Positions 16,980 to 28,108 of a DNA stretch of 64,000 nt are shown piece after piece. The stretch comes from Aquibium carbonis (lineage in GTDB: Bacteria; Pseudomonadota; Alphaproteobacteria; Rhizobiales; Rhizobiaceae), in the NCBI RefSeq assembly GCF_003970795.1, contig NZ_RWKW01000001.1:1-64000 (forward strand), written 5' to 3'. Position 1 is the first letter of the stretch; each line of letters starts with the position of its first letter. The position numbers were made by a program, and so were the translations under genes. The notes beneath the pieces are model-generated. The model had not been told where the DNA came from. It did not search any database and saw nothing but the letters and a program-made list of their open reading frames with translations.

Positions 16980-19900
16980 GCGCCTACGCCGTCCCACGGG
17001 TGCTCTCGATCCCGCCTGGCGTTTCGTTCCTCGAGACGCTTGCCGATGCGCTTCTGGCCGGCCGCCTGGTGTCTGGCTTTTCCTGGGACGGCGACCCGCT
17101 GAAGCTCGCCGACGTCACGATCTTCGTCCCGACGAGACGAGCGGCGCGCGAACTGCGGGCCGTCTTCGCCGCCCGCGTCGGCGGCATGGCGGGCGCGACG
17201 TCGGCCATCCTCCCGGTGATCCGCCCGCTCGGCGATTTCGACGAGGACGCGGTGCTGTTCGAGGACGGCGGCGCGCAGGCGCTCGACCTTGCACCGCCGA
17301 TCGCGCCAATGGAGCGGTTGATGGCGCTGGCGCCGCTGGTTCAGGCCTGGAAGCGCCGGCTGCCGGCCCATGTGGCGCAGCTTTTCGCCGAGGAGGTCGT
17401 CGTGCCGTCCTCGCTCGCCGATGCGATCTGGCTTGCCCGCGACCTCGCCGCCCTGATGGACGAAATCGAGACCGAGGGCGTCGGCTGGACAGGCCTGCAA
17501 GGCCTCGTCAAGGACGACCTCGCCAACTGGTGGCAGGTGACTCTGGAGTTCCTGTCGATCGTCACCACTGCCTGGCCGCAGGTGCTCGAAGCCATCGACC
17601 GATCCAATCCCGCCGCGCACCGCTCGGCCATGATCGACGCCGAGGCCGAAAGGCTGTTGCGCCAACCGCCGCGGGGTCCGGTGATCGCCGCCGGGTCGAC
17701 GGGCTCGATACCGGCCACCGCTCGGCTGCTGGCGGCCATCGCGCGCCTGCCCTCTGGCGCCGTCGTGTTGCCCGGCCTCGACCGGCGGCTCGACGCCGCC
17801 TCCTGGGACCTGATCGGCCAGTCGGACCAGCCGGCGTCGGCCTTCGGCCACCCGCAATATGGGCTGAAGAAACTCCTCGCCACCATCGGCATCTCCCGCG
17901 CCGACGTCGAGGACATGGCGCAGCCGGCGCCGCCGCTTGCTGCGCGCGGTCTCATCCTGTCGGAAGCTCTCCGCCCGGCGGAAACCACCGAACACTGGGT
18001 GGAAGCCAAGGAAGCGGTCGACCAGTCGTTGGCCGACGGCGCGCTTGACGATATTGCCCTCATTGAGGCCGCCAACGAGCGCGAGGAGGCCGTTGCCATC
18101 GCGGTGGCCCTGCGCAATGCGATCGAAAACGACGACAGCCACGTGGCGCTCGTTACCTCTGACCGAGAACTCGCCCGCCGCGTCGCCTCCGAATTGCTGC
18201 GCTTCGGCATCCACGCCGACGATTCGGGCGGCACGCCGCTTGCCCGCACGCGGCCGGGGCTGCTGCTCGTCCAGCTGCTCGCCGCAGTCTTCGTGCCGGG
18301 CGATCCGGTGCCGCTGCTGGCGCTGCTCAAGCATCCGCTGTTTCGCCTTGGACGCAGGCGCGGCCCCGTGCGCGGCGCGGTCGAGTGGATTGAACTCGTC
18401 GCCTTGCGCGGCGGCACCGGTCGTCCCGACATCGCCACGCTCGGCCTCGAGTTCGAGCAACGGGTGCGCGTGCTGGCGGAGGAGCAGCGCAAGCCGTTCT
18501 GGCTGAAGCGTCTCTCCGACGCCGATCTTGAGGTTTGCCGCGCCTTGATCGCCTATCTCGGCGAGGCCATCGCGCCGCTCGTGGCCCTGCGCGGCCGTCC
18601 TGAAGCGCCTATGGCGGACCTCGTCGCCGCGACCGTCGCCGCGCTGGAAGCGATCGGCCGGGACGAGGATGGCGGGCTTGGCAAGCTTTACGAAGGCGAT
18701 GCTGGGGAAGGGCTGATTGGCTTCCTGCGCAATCTCGCCTCGGCCGCGGGAGACCTGGTGGTCGAGCCCGGCGAATGGGAGGCGATCGTTTCGGCCCTTC
18801 TTTCAGGGGAGACCGTCAAGCCGTCCGCCGGCAGCGATCCGCGCGTCTCGATATGGGGCGCGCTCGAAGCCCGCTTGCTGAGCGCCGATCTGCTCGTCGT
18901 CGGCGGGCTCAACGAGGGCACCTGGCCGCGCAAGGCCGAGGCCGACCGTTTCATGTCGCGGATGATGAAGACCGGAATCGAGCTCGAACCGCCCGAGCGC
19001 CGCATCGGCCTTGCCGCGCATGACTTCATGATGGCGATGGGCGCGCAGCGTCTCGTTCTCACCCGTGCCGCACGGGCCGGCGATGCGCCGGCCGTGCCGT
19101 CGCGCTGGCTGCAGCGCCTCACCACGCTGGTGGGCGAGGAGGCGAGCAAGGCCATGCGCACACGCGGCGAACGCTACCTCGCCTGGGCGCGCCAGCTCGA
19201 TGCGGCCCCCGACATCCCCTTCGTCGAGCGGCCCTATCCCGCGCCGCCGGTCGAGGCGCGGCCGACGAGCTTTTCCGTCACCGAGATCGAGACGCTGCGC
19301 CGCGATCCCTACGCGGTTTATGCGCGCCGCATCCTCGACCTGAAGCCGCTCGACCCGTTGGTGCGCGACCCGGGCGCTGCCGAGCGCGGCACGCTGTTCC
19401 ACGACATCCTGCATCGCTTCACCGTCTCGGGCGTCGATCCGTCGTCCGACGCCGCGCTGGGCGCGCTGATCGACATCGCGCGCGCCGCCTTCGACGCGCT
19501 GGCGCTGCCGGTCGATGTCGAGGCGGTCTGGTGGCCGCGCTTCATGGCGATGGCCCCTCATATCCTCGCCTTCGAACGCGAGCGCGGGCCGGGTATCCGC
19601 GCCCGCCATGCCGAGGACCGGGCCAGCCCGACGCCGATCGGCGCGACGGGCGTCACGCTGTCGGGCTATGCCGATCGCATCGACATCCGCGGCGGCGGGT
19701 TGGCTGACATCCTCGACTACAAGACCGGTTCCACCCCCTCGAAGGGTCAGGCGCACACGCTTCTGTCGCCGCAGCTCGCGCTCGAAGGCGCGCTGTTGAA
19801 GCGCGGCGCCTTTGCCGGCGCCGGCAAGGCGGAGCCCGCCGATCTGCTCTATGTGCGGCTGAAGCCGGACGGGCAGGTGGTGCCGGACTCGATCCTCGAA

Positions 19901-20119
19901 TTCAAGCGCGAGATCCGCCTCGCATCGGACCTGTCGGAAGAGGCCTGGGCGCGGCTCGAAAAGCTGGTCGCGCACTATCAGAAGCCGTCGACGGGCTACC
20001 TGTCGCGCGCGCTGCCCTTTCGCGAGGGCGACACCGACGGCGATTACGACCATCTCGCCCGCGTGCTGGAATGGTCGGCGGGCGCCGACGAGGCCGGCGG
20101 CGGGGAGGGCGAGGCATGA
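16976..20119 (+). CDS. addB: Double-strand break repair protein AddB
   Basis: AddB pairs with AddA as the helicase-nuclease that resects double-strand ends for RecA-dependent repair, the RecBCD counterpart of alphaproteobacteria. The 1047-residue protein begins MSAYAVPRVLSIPPG. It has the DVTIFVPTRRAARELR motif near the N-terminus and a C-terminal PD-(D/E)XK nuclease domain with FSVTEIETLRRDPYAVY, ERGTLFHDILHRF and ILDYKTGS. I see no cysteine quartet of the kind that binds the iron-sulfur cluster in Bacillus AddB, as expected for the alphaproteobacterial branch. The start overlaps murU and the stop overlaps addA. Confidence 0.96.
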   Translation: MSAYAVPRVLSIPPGVSFLETLADALLAGRLVSGFSWDGDPLKLADVTIFVPTRRAARELRAVFAARVGGMAGATSAILPVIRPLGDFDEDAVLFEDGGAQALDLAPPIAPMERLMALAPLVQAWKRRLPAHVAQLFAEEVVVPSSLADAIWLARDLAALMDEIETEGVGWTGLQGLVKDDLANWWQVTLEFLSIVTTAWPQVLEAIDRSNPAAHRSAMIDAEAERLLRQPPRGPVIAAGSTGSIPATARLLAAIARLPSGAVVLPGLDRRLDAASWDLIGQSDQPASAFGHPQYGLKKLLATIGISRADVEDMAQPAPPLAARGLILSEALRPAETTEHWVEAKEAVDQSLADGALDDIALIEAANEREEAVAIAVALRNAIENDDSHVALVTSDRELARRVASELLRFGIHADDSGGTPLARTRPGLLLVQLLAAVFVPGDPVPLLALLKHPLFRLGRRRGPVRGAVEWIELVALRGGTGRPDIATLGLEFEQRVRVLAEEQRKPFWLKRLSDADLEVCRALIAYLGEAIAPLVALRGRPEAPMADLVAATVAALEAIGRDEDGGLGKLYEGDAGEGLIGFLRNLASAAGDLVVEPGEWEAIVSALLSGETVKPSAGSDPRVSIWGALEARLLSADLLVVGGLNEGTWPRKAEADRFMSRMMKTGIELEPPERRIGLAAHDFMMAMGAQRLVLTRAARAGDAPAVPSRWLQRLTTLVGEEASKAMRTRGERYLAWARQLDAAPDIPFVERPYPAPPVEARPTSFSVTEIETLRRDPYAVYARRILDLKPLDPLVRDPGAAERGTLFHDILHRFTVSGVDPSSDAALGALIDIARAAFDALALPVDVEAVWWPRFMAMAPHILAFERERGPGIRARHAEDRASPTPIGATGVTLSGYADRIDIRGGGLADILDYKTGSTPSKGQAHTLLSPQLALEGALLKRGAFAGAGKAEPADLLYVRLKPDGQVVPDSILEFKREIRLASDLSEEAWARLEKLVAHYQKPSTGYLSRALPFREGDTDGDYDHLARVLEWSAGADEAGGGEGEA

Positions 20120-23100
20120 AGAAGCCTTTCTTCGTTCCCGAGGAAACGCAGCGCAGCCAGGCGCGCGCGTCAGACCCGCAGACTTCCGCCTGGGTGTCGG
20201 CCAATGCCGGGTCCGGCAAGACGCACGTGCTGTCGCTGCGCGTCGTTCGGCTTTTGCTCGACGGCGCCGATCCCGCGCGTATCCTGTGTCTCACCTACAC
20301 CAAGGCGGCCGCCGCCAACATGGCGACGCGGGTGTTTCGCGACCTTGGCCGCTGGGCGACGCTGGACGACGCGACGCTTTCGGCCGAGATCGAGAAGATC
20401 GAAGGCTCGCCCCCGTCGCGCGCCAAGCGGGAGCGCGCCCGCCGGCTCTTCGCCCGCGCACTGGAGACACCGGGCGGGCTGAAGATCCAGACCATCCACG
20501 CCTTTTGCGAGGCCGTGCTGCACCGCTTCCCGCTGGAGGCCAACATCGCCGGCCATTTCGAGATGCTCGATGGCCAGATGGAACAGGCGCTCGTTGCCGA
20601 GGCCCGCCGCGACTTGCTCTCGGGTGCATCCGAGGGGCGCGACGCCGTGCTTGCCGACGCCTTCGCCATGGTGCTGCAGGCAGGAGGGGAGGCGGGGCTC
20701 GACGCGCTGCTTTCGGAGATCGTCGGCAAGCGCGACAAGCTGCGCGCCTTCATCGATCATGTTGGCGGCGCGCCGTCGGGTTTCATTGACCTGTTCGAGG
20801 AGTTCGGATTTTCCGGCGACGAGACCGAGGCCGCCATCGCGTCCGCCGCCTGGCCCGACACCTGGTTCACCGCTGCCCTCGCACGCTCTTTCGGCGAGCG
20901 CGCCAATGCCGCCGGCAAGGCAAAGGCGAGCGACTTCGCTGCCGAACTCGCGGCCGTCTGCGCCGAGCGCGAACCGGTGGCGGCGCTGCTCGCCGCACGC
21001 GACCTCTTCTTGAAGAAGGGCAAGCCCGACTGGGAACCGAAATCGGTCAAGCCGGTGCTGTCGAAAGGCGTCGCCGAACACTTCCCCGCTTTCGCCGGCG
21101 AACACGGCCGCGTCTGCGCGGCGCTTCTCGACGCCTGTGACCGGCTCGCCGCTTTCCGCATGCTGAAAGCCACGCGCGCCGCACTCACCATCGCCGAATG
21201 GCTGATCGCCCGCTACGAACGGCTGAAGAGCGCGCGGGGCTTCCTCGACTTCAACGACCTGATCACCCGTACGGTGCGGCTCCTGTCGCGCGCGGACGTC
21301 GGCCCGTGGATCCAGTACAAGCTCGACCAGGGCATCGACCATATCCTGGTCGACGAGGCGCAGGACACCAGCCCAGACCAGTGGCAGGTCGTGGCGCGGC
21401 TGGCGGAAGAGTTCTTCACCGGCCTTGGCGCGCGGGACAACACTCACCGCACCATCTTCGCGGTCGGTGACGAGAAGCAGTCGATCTACTCCTTCCAGGG
21501 CGCCGAGCCCGAGGCTTTCGCCCGCCATGGCGACGTTTTCCGGCGGAAGGTGGACGCCGCCCAGGCCGGCTTCGCCCGCGTGAGGCTCACCCATTCCTTC
21601 CGCTCGACGGAAGACGTGCTCAGGGCGGTCGACATCGTCTTCGCCAGCGATGGCGCTCGCGCGGGGCTGACCGTGGACCCAGAGGGCATCGAGCACAAGG
21701 CGATCCGCGCGGGAGACCCCGGTCTGGTCGAACTCTGGGATCAGATCGCGCCGGAAGCGGTCGAGGAGCCCGACGATTGGACCGAACCGGTCGACCACGC
21801 CTCCGCGCCCGCCGTTCGGCTGGCCGAGACCATCGCGCGCACCATCGACGGCTGGCTGAAGGCGGGCGAACCGCTTCCTGGCAAGGATCGGCTGGTGCGG
21901 CCGGGCGACGTCCTGGTGCTGGTGCGCAAGCGCGACCGCTTCATCCATGCGCTCGCTCGTGGCCTGAAGAACCGGGGCATTCCGGTCGCGGGCGCCGACC
22001 GGCTGAACCTGCGCGCCCATATCGCCGTCAAGGATCTGATCGCGCTCGGTCGCTTCGTGCTCCAGCCGCACGACGACCTGTCGCTGGCCGCCCTCTTGAA
22101 GAGCCCAATCTTCGGGCTGTCCGAAGCCGACCTGTTCGACATCGCCCACAAACGAGGCCGCGCATCGCTGTGGGACGTCCTGCTCGCCCGCTCGACTGAC
22201 GATCCGCACTGGCAGCCTGTCGGGGAAGCCTTGAGGCGCTGGCGCGACGAGGCTGACGGCCGCCCGGTGTTCGAATTCTATTCCGCCATCCTCGGCCGCG
22301 ACGGGGTGCGCCGCAAGATGATCGCGCGGCTTGGCCATGAGGCCGGCGAGATCCTCGACGAGTTCCTGGGCTTCTGCCTCGCCGCCGAGAAATCCGGGCT
22401 GGCCCGGCTCGAATCCTTCCTCGCCGCGCTGGAAAATGCCGGTCCCGACATCAAGCGAGAGATGGACCAGACGCGAAACGAGGTGCGCATCATGACGGTG
22501 CACGCCTCAAAGGGTCTGGAAGCGCCGTTGGTCTTCCTGGTCGACAATGGCAGCGCGCCCTTTTCCGACACGCACTTGCCGCGCCTGTTGCCCGTTTCCT
22601 CGACGAAGGGGCTGTGGCCAGGCGACGGCTATGTCTGGCGGGTTTCCGCCGACGTCCAGAACCGCGTCTCGCGCGGCATCGGCCAAACCATCGGCGAAAA
22701 GGCTCGGGAAGAATACCGCCGCCTGCTTTATGTCGGCATGACGCGAGCCGAGGACCGGCTGATCGTCTGCGGCTACCGCGGCGTGCGAGACCCGCAGGAC
22801 GGCATCTGGCATCGCCTCGTCGAAGCCGGGTTTGCAACTGCGACGATCGAGGAGGTCCGGCATCCGCAAACCGGGCTGCGGCTCCGCCGCTTCCGCATCA
22901 CGCCCGACCGGCCGCTGCGGGCGGCCGAGACCCAGCAGCACGCCACATGCGAGCAAGACGCCCTGCCGCAGAGCTTCATGCAGAGGCTGCCGCGTTCGGG
23001 CGCTTTCCCGCGTCCGCTGGCGCCGTCGGGAGCCGGCGTGCTGATCGGCGAGGGTGAGGAGATCGCGCCTCTGTCGGCCTCGCCGGTTCTGTCGCCCGCA

Positions 23101-23634
23101 TCAGGCCCCTCCTTCGCCGCCGCGCGCGGCACCGCCGTCCATCGCCTGCTGCAGAGCCTGCCCGATATTGCGCCGGCCGAGCGCGAGGCAGCGGCCCGCC
23201 GCTATCTCGATCGCGCCGGCCACGGCTGGAGCACGACCGAACGCGAGGCGCTGTGGCGCTCGGTCGAGTCGGTCTTGTCGCAGCCCGCCTACGCGCCGGT
23301 CTTTGCGCCAGGCTCGCGGGCCGAGGTCTCGGTCATGGGCACGCTGGAGGTCGCAGGCCGCCCCCGCGCCGTCTCGGGCAAGATCGATCGCCTGGCAGTA
23401 ACGGACGAGGCGGTGCTGATCATCGACTACAAGACCAATCGCCCGCCGCCGGTCGACCTGAACGCCGTTCCCGAAATCTACGTCGCCCAACTGGCGCTCT
23501 ACCGCGCGCTGCTCGCCCCGCTCTATCCGGGCCGGCGGGTCGAGGCGGCGTTGCTCTTCACCGAGGGGCCGCATCTCGTGGCGCTGCCCGATGCGCTGCT
23601 CGCCGCCACCCTTGTCCGACTCACGGCGGCGTGA
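20116..23634 (+). CDS. addA: Double-strand break repair helicase AddA
   Basis: AddA is the UvrD-type helicase with nuclease subunit of AddAB. The 1172-residue product has Walker [13 protein letters not shown] (28-39), motif [15 protein letters not shown], motif [31 protein letters not shown] (motif V region) and a C-terminal nuclease with [10 protein letters not shown]-like and [12 protein letters not shown] segments. The ATG at 20116 overlaps the addB stop; a longer frame from 20071 would overlap addB further and is rejected. trxA follows about 100 bases later, probably with its own promoter. Confidence 0.97.
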   Translation: MKKPFFVPEETQRSQARASDPQTSAWVSANAGSGKTHVLSLRVVRLLLDGADPARILCLTYTKAAAANMATRVFRDLGRWATLDDATLSAEIEKIEGSPPSRAKRERARRLFARALETPGGLKIQTIHAFCEAVLHRFPLEANIAGHFEMLDGQMEQALVAEARRDLLSGASEGRDAVLADAFAMVLQAGGEAGLDALLSEIVGKRDKLRAFIDHVGGAPSGFIDLFEEFGFSGDETEAAIASAAWPDTWFTAALARSFGERANAAGKAKASDFAAELAAVCAEREPVAALLAARDLFLKKGKPDWEPKSVKPVLSKGVAEHFPAFAGEHGRVCAALLDACDRLAAFRMLKATRAALTIAEWLIARYERLKSARGFLDFNDLITRTVRLLSRADVGPWIQYKLDQGIDHILVDEAQDTSPDQWQVVARLAEEFFTGLGARDNTHRTIFAVGDEKQSIYSFQGAEPEAFARHGDVFRRKVDAAQAGFARVRLTHSFRSTEDVLRAVDIVFASDGARAGLTVDPEGIEHKAIRAGDPGLVELWDQIAPEAVEEPDDWTEPVDHASAPAVRLAETIARTIDGWLKAGEPLPGKDRLVRPGDVLVLVRKRDRFIHALARGLKNRGIPVAGADRLNLRAHIAVKDLIALGRFVLQPHDDLSLAALLKSPIFGLSEADLFDIAHKRGRASLWDVLLARSTDDPHWQPVGEALRRWRDEADGRPVFEFYSAILGRDGVRRKMIARLGHEAGEILDEFLGFCLAAEKSGLARLESFLAALENAGPDIKREMDQTRNEVRIMTVHASKGLEAPLVFLVDNGSAPFSDTHLPRLLPVSSTKGLWPGDGYVWRVSADVQNRVSRGIGQTIGEKAREEYRRLLYVGMTRAEDRLIVCGYRGVRDPQDGIWHRLVEAGFATATIEEVRHPQTGLRLRRFRITPDRPLRAAETQQHATCEQDALPQSFMQRLPRSGAFPRPLAPSGAGVLIGEGEEIAPLSASPVLSPASGPSFAAARGTAVHRLLQSLPDIAPAEREAAARRYLDRAGHGWSTTEREALWRSVESVLSQPAYAPVFAPGSRAEVSVMGTLEVAGRPRAVSGKIDRLAVTDEAVLIIDYKTNRPPPVDLNAVPEIYVAQLALYRALLAPLYPGRRVEAALLFTEGPHLVALPDALLAATLVRLTAA

Positions 23635-23645
23635 CAAAACACGTC

Positions 23646-23674
23646 TTGAACACGGCCCGCCGGCCGACCACATA
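23646..23674 (+). promoter_or_regulatory. Possible sigma-70 promoter of trxA
   Basis: TTGAAC (23646-23651), preceded by C, is followed after 17 bases by CACATA(T) (23669-23675). This is a partial match to the rhizobial CTTGAC-N17-CTATAT pattern, and it lies in the addA-trxA gap about 65 bases before the trxA start. Confidence 0.35.
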
Positions 23675-23737
23675 TGCGTGGAACGTAATCTGTTTTGGGC
23701 ACGGCGGTCCGCCGCGACCCGCGCGAAGGAGACATGG

Positions 23738-24058
23738 ATGTCCACCGTCAAAGCCGACAAGAATACCTTCCAGGCCGAAGTGCTCGACGCCGCCGAGCCG
23801 GTGGTCGTCGATTTCTGGGCCGAGTGGTGCGGTCCTTGCAAGATGATCGGCCCTTCGCTCGAGGAAATTTCCGACGAGATGGCCGGCAAGGTGAAGATCG
23901 CCAAGGTCAACATCGATGAGAACCCCGAGATCGCCGCCCAGTACGGCATCCGCTCGATTCCCACGCTGATGCTTTTCAAGGGCGGCCAGGTCGCCGACAT
24001 GAAGGTCGGCGCGTCGCCCAAGACCGCGCTCTCGGCCTGGATCAGCGGCAACGTCTGA
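23738..24058 (+). CDS. trxA: Thioredoxin
   Basis: This small dithiol-disulfide oxidoreductase is the main cytoplasmic protein-thiol reductant. The 106-residue product carries the active site [13 protein letters not shown] with Cys31 and Cys34, the cis-proline [11 protein letters not shown], and the usual C-terminal helix. ATG 23738 is preceded by GAAGGAG; the in-frame upstream codons lack family similarity. It is followed by a clear terminator, and addA-trxA order is common in rhizobia. Confidence 0.97.
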   Translation: MSTVKADKNTFQAEVLDAAEPVVVDFWAEWCGPCKMIGPSLEEISDEMAGKVKIAKVNIDENPEIAAQYGIRSIPTLMLFKGGQVADMKVGASPKTALSAWISGNV

Positions 24059-24083
24059 TCGTCCGACGACCCGCATCGAACGA

Positions 24084-24108
24084 GCCCGGCCCCCGCGCCG
24101 GGCTTTTT
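24084..24108 (+). terminator. Intrinsic terminator after trxA
   Basis: GCCCGGC (24084-24090), loop CCCCGC, GCCGGGC (24097-24103), then TTTTT, 25 bases after the trxA stop. Confidence 0.88.
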
Positions 24109-24218
24109 CGTGGAAGGTGTGACTTCTGCATACAACTGAAAGTCCGCGTCGAGCGCCGACATTTCACTGTCGTTGCATCCTCGCTTCTCCCCAAACCCGA
24201 ATCGTCTATCCTACGCCC

Positions 24219-24986
24219 ATGCTGCCAGGCTTCCTCAAGCGTCCCGTCCGCCTTCCGCCGCCGTCCAGCGAGCCAGAGGATCGGACCCATGTCGTCGCCG
24301 GCCGCGAACTGCCGCTGCGCGTCGTCGAGAATGCCCGCGCCAAGCGGCTGACACTCAGGATCGACGCCGGCGGGCGCGGCTTGCGCGTCACGGTCCCCCC
24401 CGGCTTGCCGGAGCGCGAGGTCGATCGCTTCCTCGACCGGCACCATGGCTGGCTGGAGGAGAAGCTCGGCAAACTGCCCGACCGGCCCCAGCTTCGCCCC
24501 GGTGCGAAACTGCCGCTGCGCGGCGTGCCGCATCTGATCGTGCACGAGCCGTCCGCGCGGGGTAGCGTGGCTGTGGACAGCGTCGACGGCGCGCCCGCCC
24601 TTGTCGTCCATGGCGACCGCGCCCACTTGCCGCGCCGCCTCGCCGACTTTCTCAAGCGCGAAGCAAAGCGCGACATCGAGCCGCTGGTGGCGAAGCACTC
24701 GGCCGCCGTCGGCCGCAAGGCCAAGGCCGTCCGCTTCAAGGACACGACCAGCCGCTGGGGCTCGTGCTCGTCGGACGGCAACCTCTCCTTCTCCTGGCGC
24801 ATCATGATGGCCCCGCCGGTGGTGATCGACTACCTCATCGCCCATGAGGTCGCGCATCTGAAGGAAATGAACCACGGCCCGAAATTCTGGAAGCTCTGCC
24901 GCCAGCTGAGCCCCCGCACCGACGAGGCAAAGGCCTGGCTCAAGCGCAACGGCGCGGCGCTGCACGCGATCGGGTTCGGGGGATAA
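24219..24986 (+). CDS. YgjP-type (SprT-like, DUF45/M48) metallopeptidase domain protein
   Basis: The 255-residue product belongs to the YgjP/DUF45 zinc-peptidase-like family. The zinc motif HEVAHLKEMNHGPKFW lies at 209-224 (HExxH with the distal His in NHG), preceded by TSRWGSCSSDGNLSFSW, the second family hallmark. The cellular substrate is not known for these proteins. It sits between trxA and trpF, the position seen in related rhizobia. ATG 24219 has no strong ribosome site, but the family begins close to here. Confidence 0.9.
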   Translation: MLPGFLKRPVRLPPPSSEPEDRTHVVAGRELPLRVVENARAKRLTLRIDAGGRGLRVTVPPGLPEREVDRFLDRHHGWLEEKLGKLPDRPQLRPGAKLPLRGVPHLIVHEPSARGSVAVDSVDGAPALVVHGDRAHLPRRLADFLKREAKRDIEPLVAKHSAAVGRKAKAVRFKDTTSRWGSCSSDGNLSFSWRIMMAPPVVIDYLIAHEVAHLKEMNHGPKFWKLCRQLSPRTDEAKAWLKRNGAALHAIGFGG

Positions 24987-25039
24987 CCTGCCATTCCCGC
25001 CAGTCGACATTTCCGCCACAGATCGGTAGATCCTCGGCC

Positions 25040-25681
25040 ATGCCCCTCGACATAAAGATCTGCGGCCTTTCCACGCCCGACACGCTCGCCGCCGCGCTCG
25101 ACGGCGGGGCCTCGCATGTCGGCTTCATCTTCTTCGCCAAGAGCCCGCGCAACCTGATGCCCGCCGAAGCCGGCCGCCTGCGCCAGGCGGCGCAGGGGAG
25201 GGCGCAGGCGGTCGCCGTCACGGTCGATGCCGACGACGCCGCGCTCGACGCCATCGTCGCCGACATGGCCCCCGACATGCTGCAGCTGCATGGCAGGGAG
25301 ACGCCCGCGCGCGTGGCCGAGGTCAAGGCGCGGCATGGCCTGCCGGTGATGAAGGCGTTTTCGATTGCCGAGAAGGCCGACCTGGAGAAGGTCGCGCCGT
25401 TTCGCGGCGTCGCCGACAAATTCCTGTTCGATGCCAAGCCGCCGAAGGGCGCCGAGCTTCCCGGCGGCAACGGTGTTTCCTTCGACTGGACGGTGCTTGC
25501 CGGGCTCGACCCGGCGATCGACTACATGCTGTCGGGCGGGCTGACGCCGCAAAACGTCGCCGAGGCGATCCGCCTCGTCGCGCCGCCAGGGCTCGACGTC
25601 TCGTCGGGCGTCGAAAGCGCGCCGGGGGTGAAGGATATCGGGCTGATCGCTGAATTCTTCCGCGCGGTGCGCGGCGCCTGA
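25040..25681 (+). CDS. trpF: Phosphoribosylanthranilate isomerase
   Basis: TrpF rearranges N-(5-phosphoribosyl)anthranilate to CdRP in tryptophan synthesis. The 213-residue TIM barrel starts [16 protein letters not shown] with the general-base Cys8; [20 protein letters not shown] and the general-acid Asp region (VTVDADD) and the phosphate loops ([23 protein letters not shown]) are all present. It begins the trpF-trpB-trpA set; trpB starts 89 bases downstream. Confidence 0.96.
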   Translation: MPLDIKICGLSTPDTLAAALDGGASHVGFIFFAKSPRNLMPAEAGRLRQAAQGRAQAVAVTVDADDAALDAIVADMAPDMLQLHGRETPARVAEVKARHGLPVMKAFSIAEKADLEKVAPFRGVADKFLFDAKPPKGAELPGGNGVSFDWTVLAGLDPAIDYMLSGGLTPQNVAEAIRLVAPPGLDVSSGVESAPGVKDIGLIAEFFRAVRGA

Positions 25682-25770
25682 GCGCTTCCCCGTTGCCTTT
25701 CGGCCCAACGACGCGATATGCGAGACCCAATGAAGGCCGTCGGCAGGATCCGACAGGCGAGGAGAGCGCA

Positions 25771-26991
25771 ATGAACCAGCCGGTCGCACCCAATTCCTTC
25801 CGCACGGGACCCGACGAGCAGGGCATGTTCGGCATCTTCGGCGGACGCTTCGTCGCCGAGACGCTGATGCCGCTGATCCTCGACCTGGAAAAGCACTGGA
25901 CCGAGGCGCGCAACGATCCGGCCTTCAAGGCCGAGCTGGACAACCTGAACACGCACTACACCGGCCGTCCGTCGCCGCTCTATTTCGCCGAGCGCCTGAC
26001 CGAGCATCTCGGCGGCGCGAAGATCTACTTCAAGCGCGACGAGCTGAACCACACCGGTTCGCACAAGATCAACAATTGCCTCGGCCAGATCCTGCTCGCC
26101 CGGCGCATGGGCAAGAAGCGCATCATCGCCGAGACGGGCGCCGGCCAGCACGGGGTGGCCTCCGCCACCGTGGCCGCGCGCTTCGGCCTGCCCTGCATCG
26201 TCTACATGGGCGCGACAGACGTGCAGCGCCAGGCGCCCAACGTCTTCCGCATGAAGCTGCTCGGCGCAGAGGTCCGTCCGGTCACCTCCGGCCACGGCAC
26301 GCTGAAGGACGCCATGAACGAGGCCCTGCGCGACTGGGTCACCAATGTCGACGACACGTATTACATCATCGGCACCGCCGCCGGCCCGCACCCCTATCCG
26401 GAGCTGGTGCGCGAGTTCCAGTCGGTCATCGGCCGCGAGACCAAGGAGCAGATGCTGGCTGTGGAAGGGCGCCTGCCCGACATGCTGGTGGCCGCCGTCG
26501 GTGGCGGGTCGAACGCGATCGGCCTGTTCCACCCCTTCCTGGACGACAAGGACGTGCGGATCGTCGGCGTCGAAGCCGGCGGCAAGGGCCTGTCGGGCGA
26601 GGAGCACTGCGCCTCTCTGACGGCCGGCTCGCCCGGTGTGCTGCACGGTAACCGCACCTACCTGCTGCAGAACGAGGACGGCCAGATCAAGGACGGTCAC
26701 TCGATCTCGGCCGGACTGGACTATCCCGGCATTGGCCCCGAGCACTCCTGGCTGAAGGATTCGGGCCGCGTCGAGTATGTGCCGATCATGGACCAGGAGG
26801 CGCTGGAGGCGTTCCAGATGCTGACGAAGCTGGAGGGCATCATCCCGGCGCTTGAGCCCTCGCACGCGCTGGCGGAGGTGATCAAGCGCGCGCCCAAGAT
26901 GGACAAGGACCAGATCATCGTGATGAACCTCTGCGGCCGCGGCGACAAGGACATCTTCACGGTCGGCAAGATCCTCGGCGTGGAGCTCTGA
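25771..26991 (+). CDS. trpB: Tryptophan synthase beta chain
   Basis: TrpB joins indole with serine using pyridoxal phosphate to make tryptophan. From ATG 25771 (GGAGAG 5 bases upstream) it is 406 residues, the standard length. The PLP lysine is Lys99 in [13 protein letters not shown], the phosphate loop is VGGGSNAIG and the ammonium/indole tunnel motif [10 protein letters not shown] is intact. The usual partner trpA is separated from it by an inserted glycosyltransferase gene and a 263-bp gap, so the alpha and beta subunits are not directly adjacent here. Confidence 0.97.
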   Translation: MNQPVAPNSFRTGPDEQGMFGIFGGRFVAETLMPLILDLEKHWTEARNDPAFKAELDNLNTHYTGRPSPLYFAERLTEHLGGAKIYFKRDELNHTGSHKINNCLGQILLARRMGKKRIIAETGAGQHGVASATVAARFGLPCIVYMGATDVQRQAPNVFRMKLLGAEVRPVTSGHGTLKDAMNEALRDWVTNVDDTYYIIGTAAGPHPYPELVREFQSVIGRETKEQMLAVEGRLPDMLVAAVGGGSNAIGLFHPFLDDKDVRIVGVEAGGKGLSGEEHCASLTAGSPGVLHGNRTYLLQNEDGQIKDGHSISAGLDYPGIGPEHSWLKDSGRVEYVPIMDQEALEAFQMLTKLEGIIPALEPSHALAEVIKRAPKMDKDQIIVMNLCGRGDKDIFTVGKILGVEL

Positions 26992-27008
26992 CCAGGAGGC
27001 GCGACTTC

Positions 27009-27845
27009 ATGTTGTCGGCGTATGTTCTGACCAGGAACAGCGAACGACTGCTGGAAAAAGTTCTCCGGCCGCTACTGGCCGTAGCGGACGAAGTGCTGGT
27101 TCTCGACAGCGGCAGCACGGACCGCACGCTCGATATCGCGCGCGGCCTGGGTTGCCGGATCGAGCAATCGACCTTCGAGGGGTACGGCGCCCAGCGCCAG
27201 AAGGCCCAGTGGCTCTGCTCCCACGACCACGTTCTTTTCGTCGATAGCGACGAGATCATGAGCGAGGCTCTGGTCGAAGCGGTGCGAAGCCTCAAGGCCT
27301 CCGGTTTTCCCGAGGACGCCTATGCCTTCCGGCGCGAATGGATCGTCCTTGGCCGGCCGGTTCGCGCCTTCTATCCGGTCAAGAGCCCGGATTTTCCCAT
27401 CCGTCTCCTCAATCGCACCCGGAGCAGCTTCGCGTCGGCGCGGGTCATTCACGAGCGGCCGAGCGGACAGCGTTCGGTCGCCGTCTTGGACGGACCGCTG
27501 TTTCACGACACGTTCCACAGCCCGGAAGAATTCAGCCGGAAGCTCGACAGCTACTCCCGCTTCGGCGGACAGGACCTTCTCGAACGCGGGCGGTCTGCGA
27601 AGCCAGCTCCCGTCGCAGCCGTCGGAGCCTTGATCGCCTTCGTGAGATGGTATGTCGCCACGGGCAGCTGGCGGGACGGGAAAGTAGGGTTGATGGCCGG
27701 CGTCTTTGCCTGTCGCTACACCTATCGCAAGCATGTCCATGCCCGGCGCCTCGCGCGCGGGACAGACCAGTCCGGGCCGGTCGAACCCACGCCGGAACCC
27801 GTCGTTCCGCGCCGGCCGGCCGGTCTCGATTCTCGGACGGGCTGA
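27009..27845 (+). CDS. Family 2 glycosyltransferase (WaaE/KdtX-like)
   Basis: The 278-residue product is a GT-A fold transferase acting on lipopolysaccharide or another envelope glycan. It opens [18 protein letters not shown], then [17 protein letters not shown] (nucleotide-binding loop), and [12 protein letters not shown] holds the DxD-type metal site. The middle ([15 protein letters not shown]) matches the WaaE/LpsC-like group that adds glucose or related sugars to the core. A C-terminal stretch with a hydrophobic helix (about 205-235) is basic and could associate with membrane. It starts 17 bases after trpB and precedes trpA by a long gap, an unexpected place for a glycan gene. Sugar and acceptor are unknown. 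Confidence 0.86.
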   Translation: MLSAYVLTRNSERLLEKVLRPLLAVADEVLVLDSGSTDRTLDIARGLGCRIEQSTFEGYGAQRQKAQWLCSHDHVLFVDSDEIMSEALVEAVRSLKASGFPEDAYAFRREWIVLGRPVRAFYPVKSPDFPIRLLNRTRSSFASARVIHERPSGQRSVAVLDGPLFHDTFHSPEEFSRKLDSYSRFGGQDLLERGRSAKPAPVAAVGALIAFVRWYVATGSWRDGKVGLMAGVFACRYTYRKHVHARRLARGTDQSGPVEPTPEPVVPRRPAGLDSRTG

Positions 27846-28108
27846 CGCCGGCCAACCGCGGCTTCGACTGCCGGGTCCGCAGACGGCGTAGCTGGTGTCC
27901 ACGGATGCACGGCGCGCGGGCCGTCCTATGGCAAATCTCGCTCCAAACCCGTATATCGGTCACCCGAAGGAGAACGACGCCCGGAATTTCCGCTTCCAGC
28001 AAGGCCGTTTTCGGCTATGACCGGATCGTCGAGGACAAGATCGATACCGCGCGTCTCCGATCGACGCGCAGACAATCGCCGAGCCGTGAGGGACGAGTAG
28101 CAAGCCGC

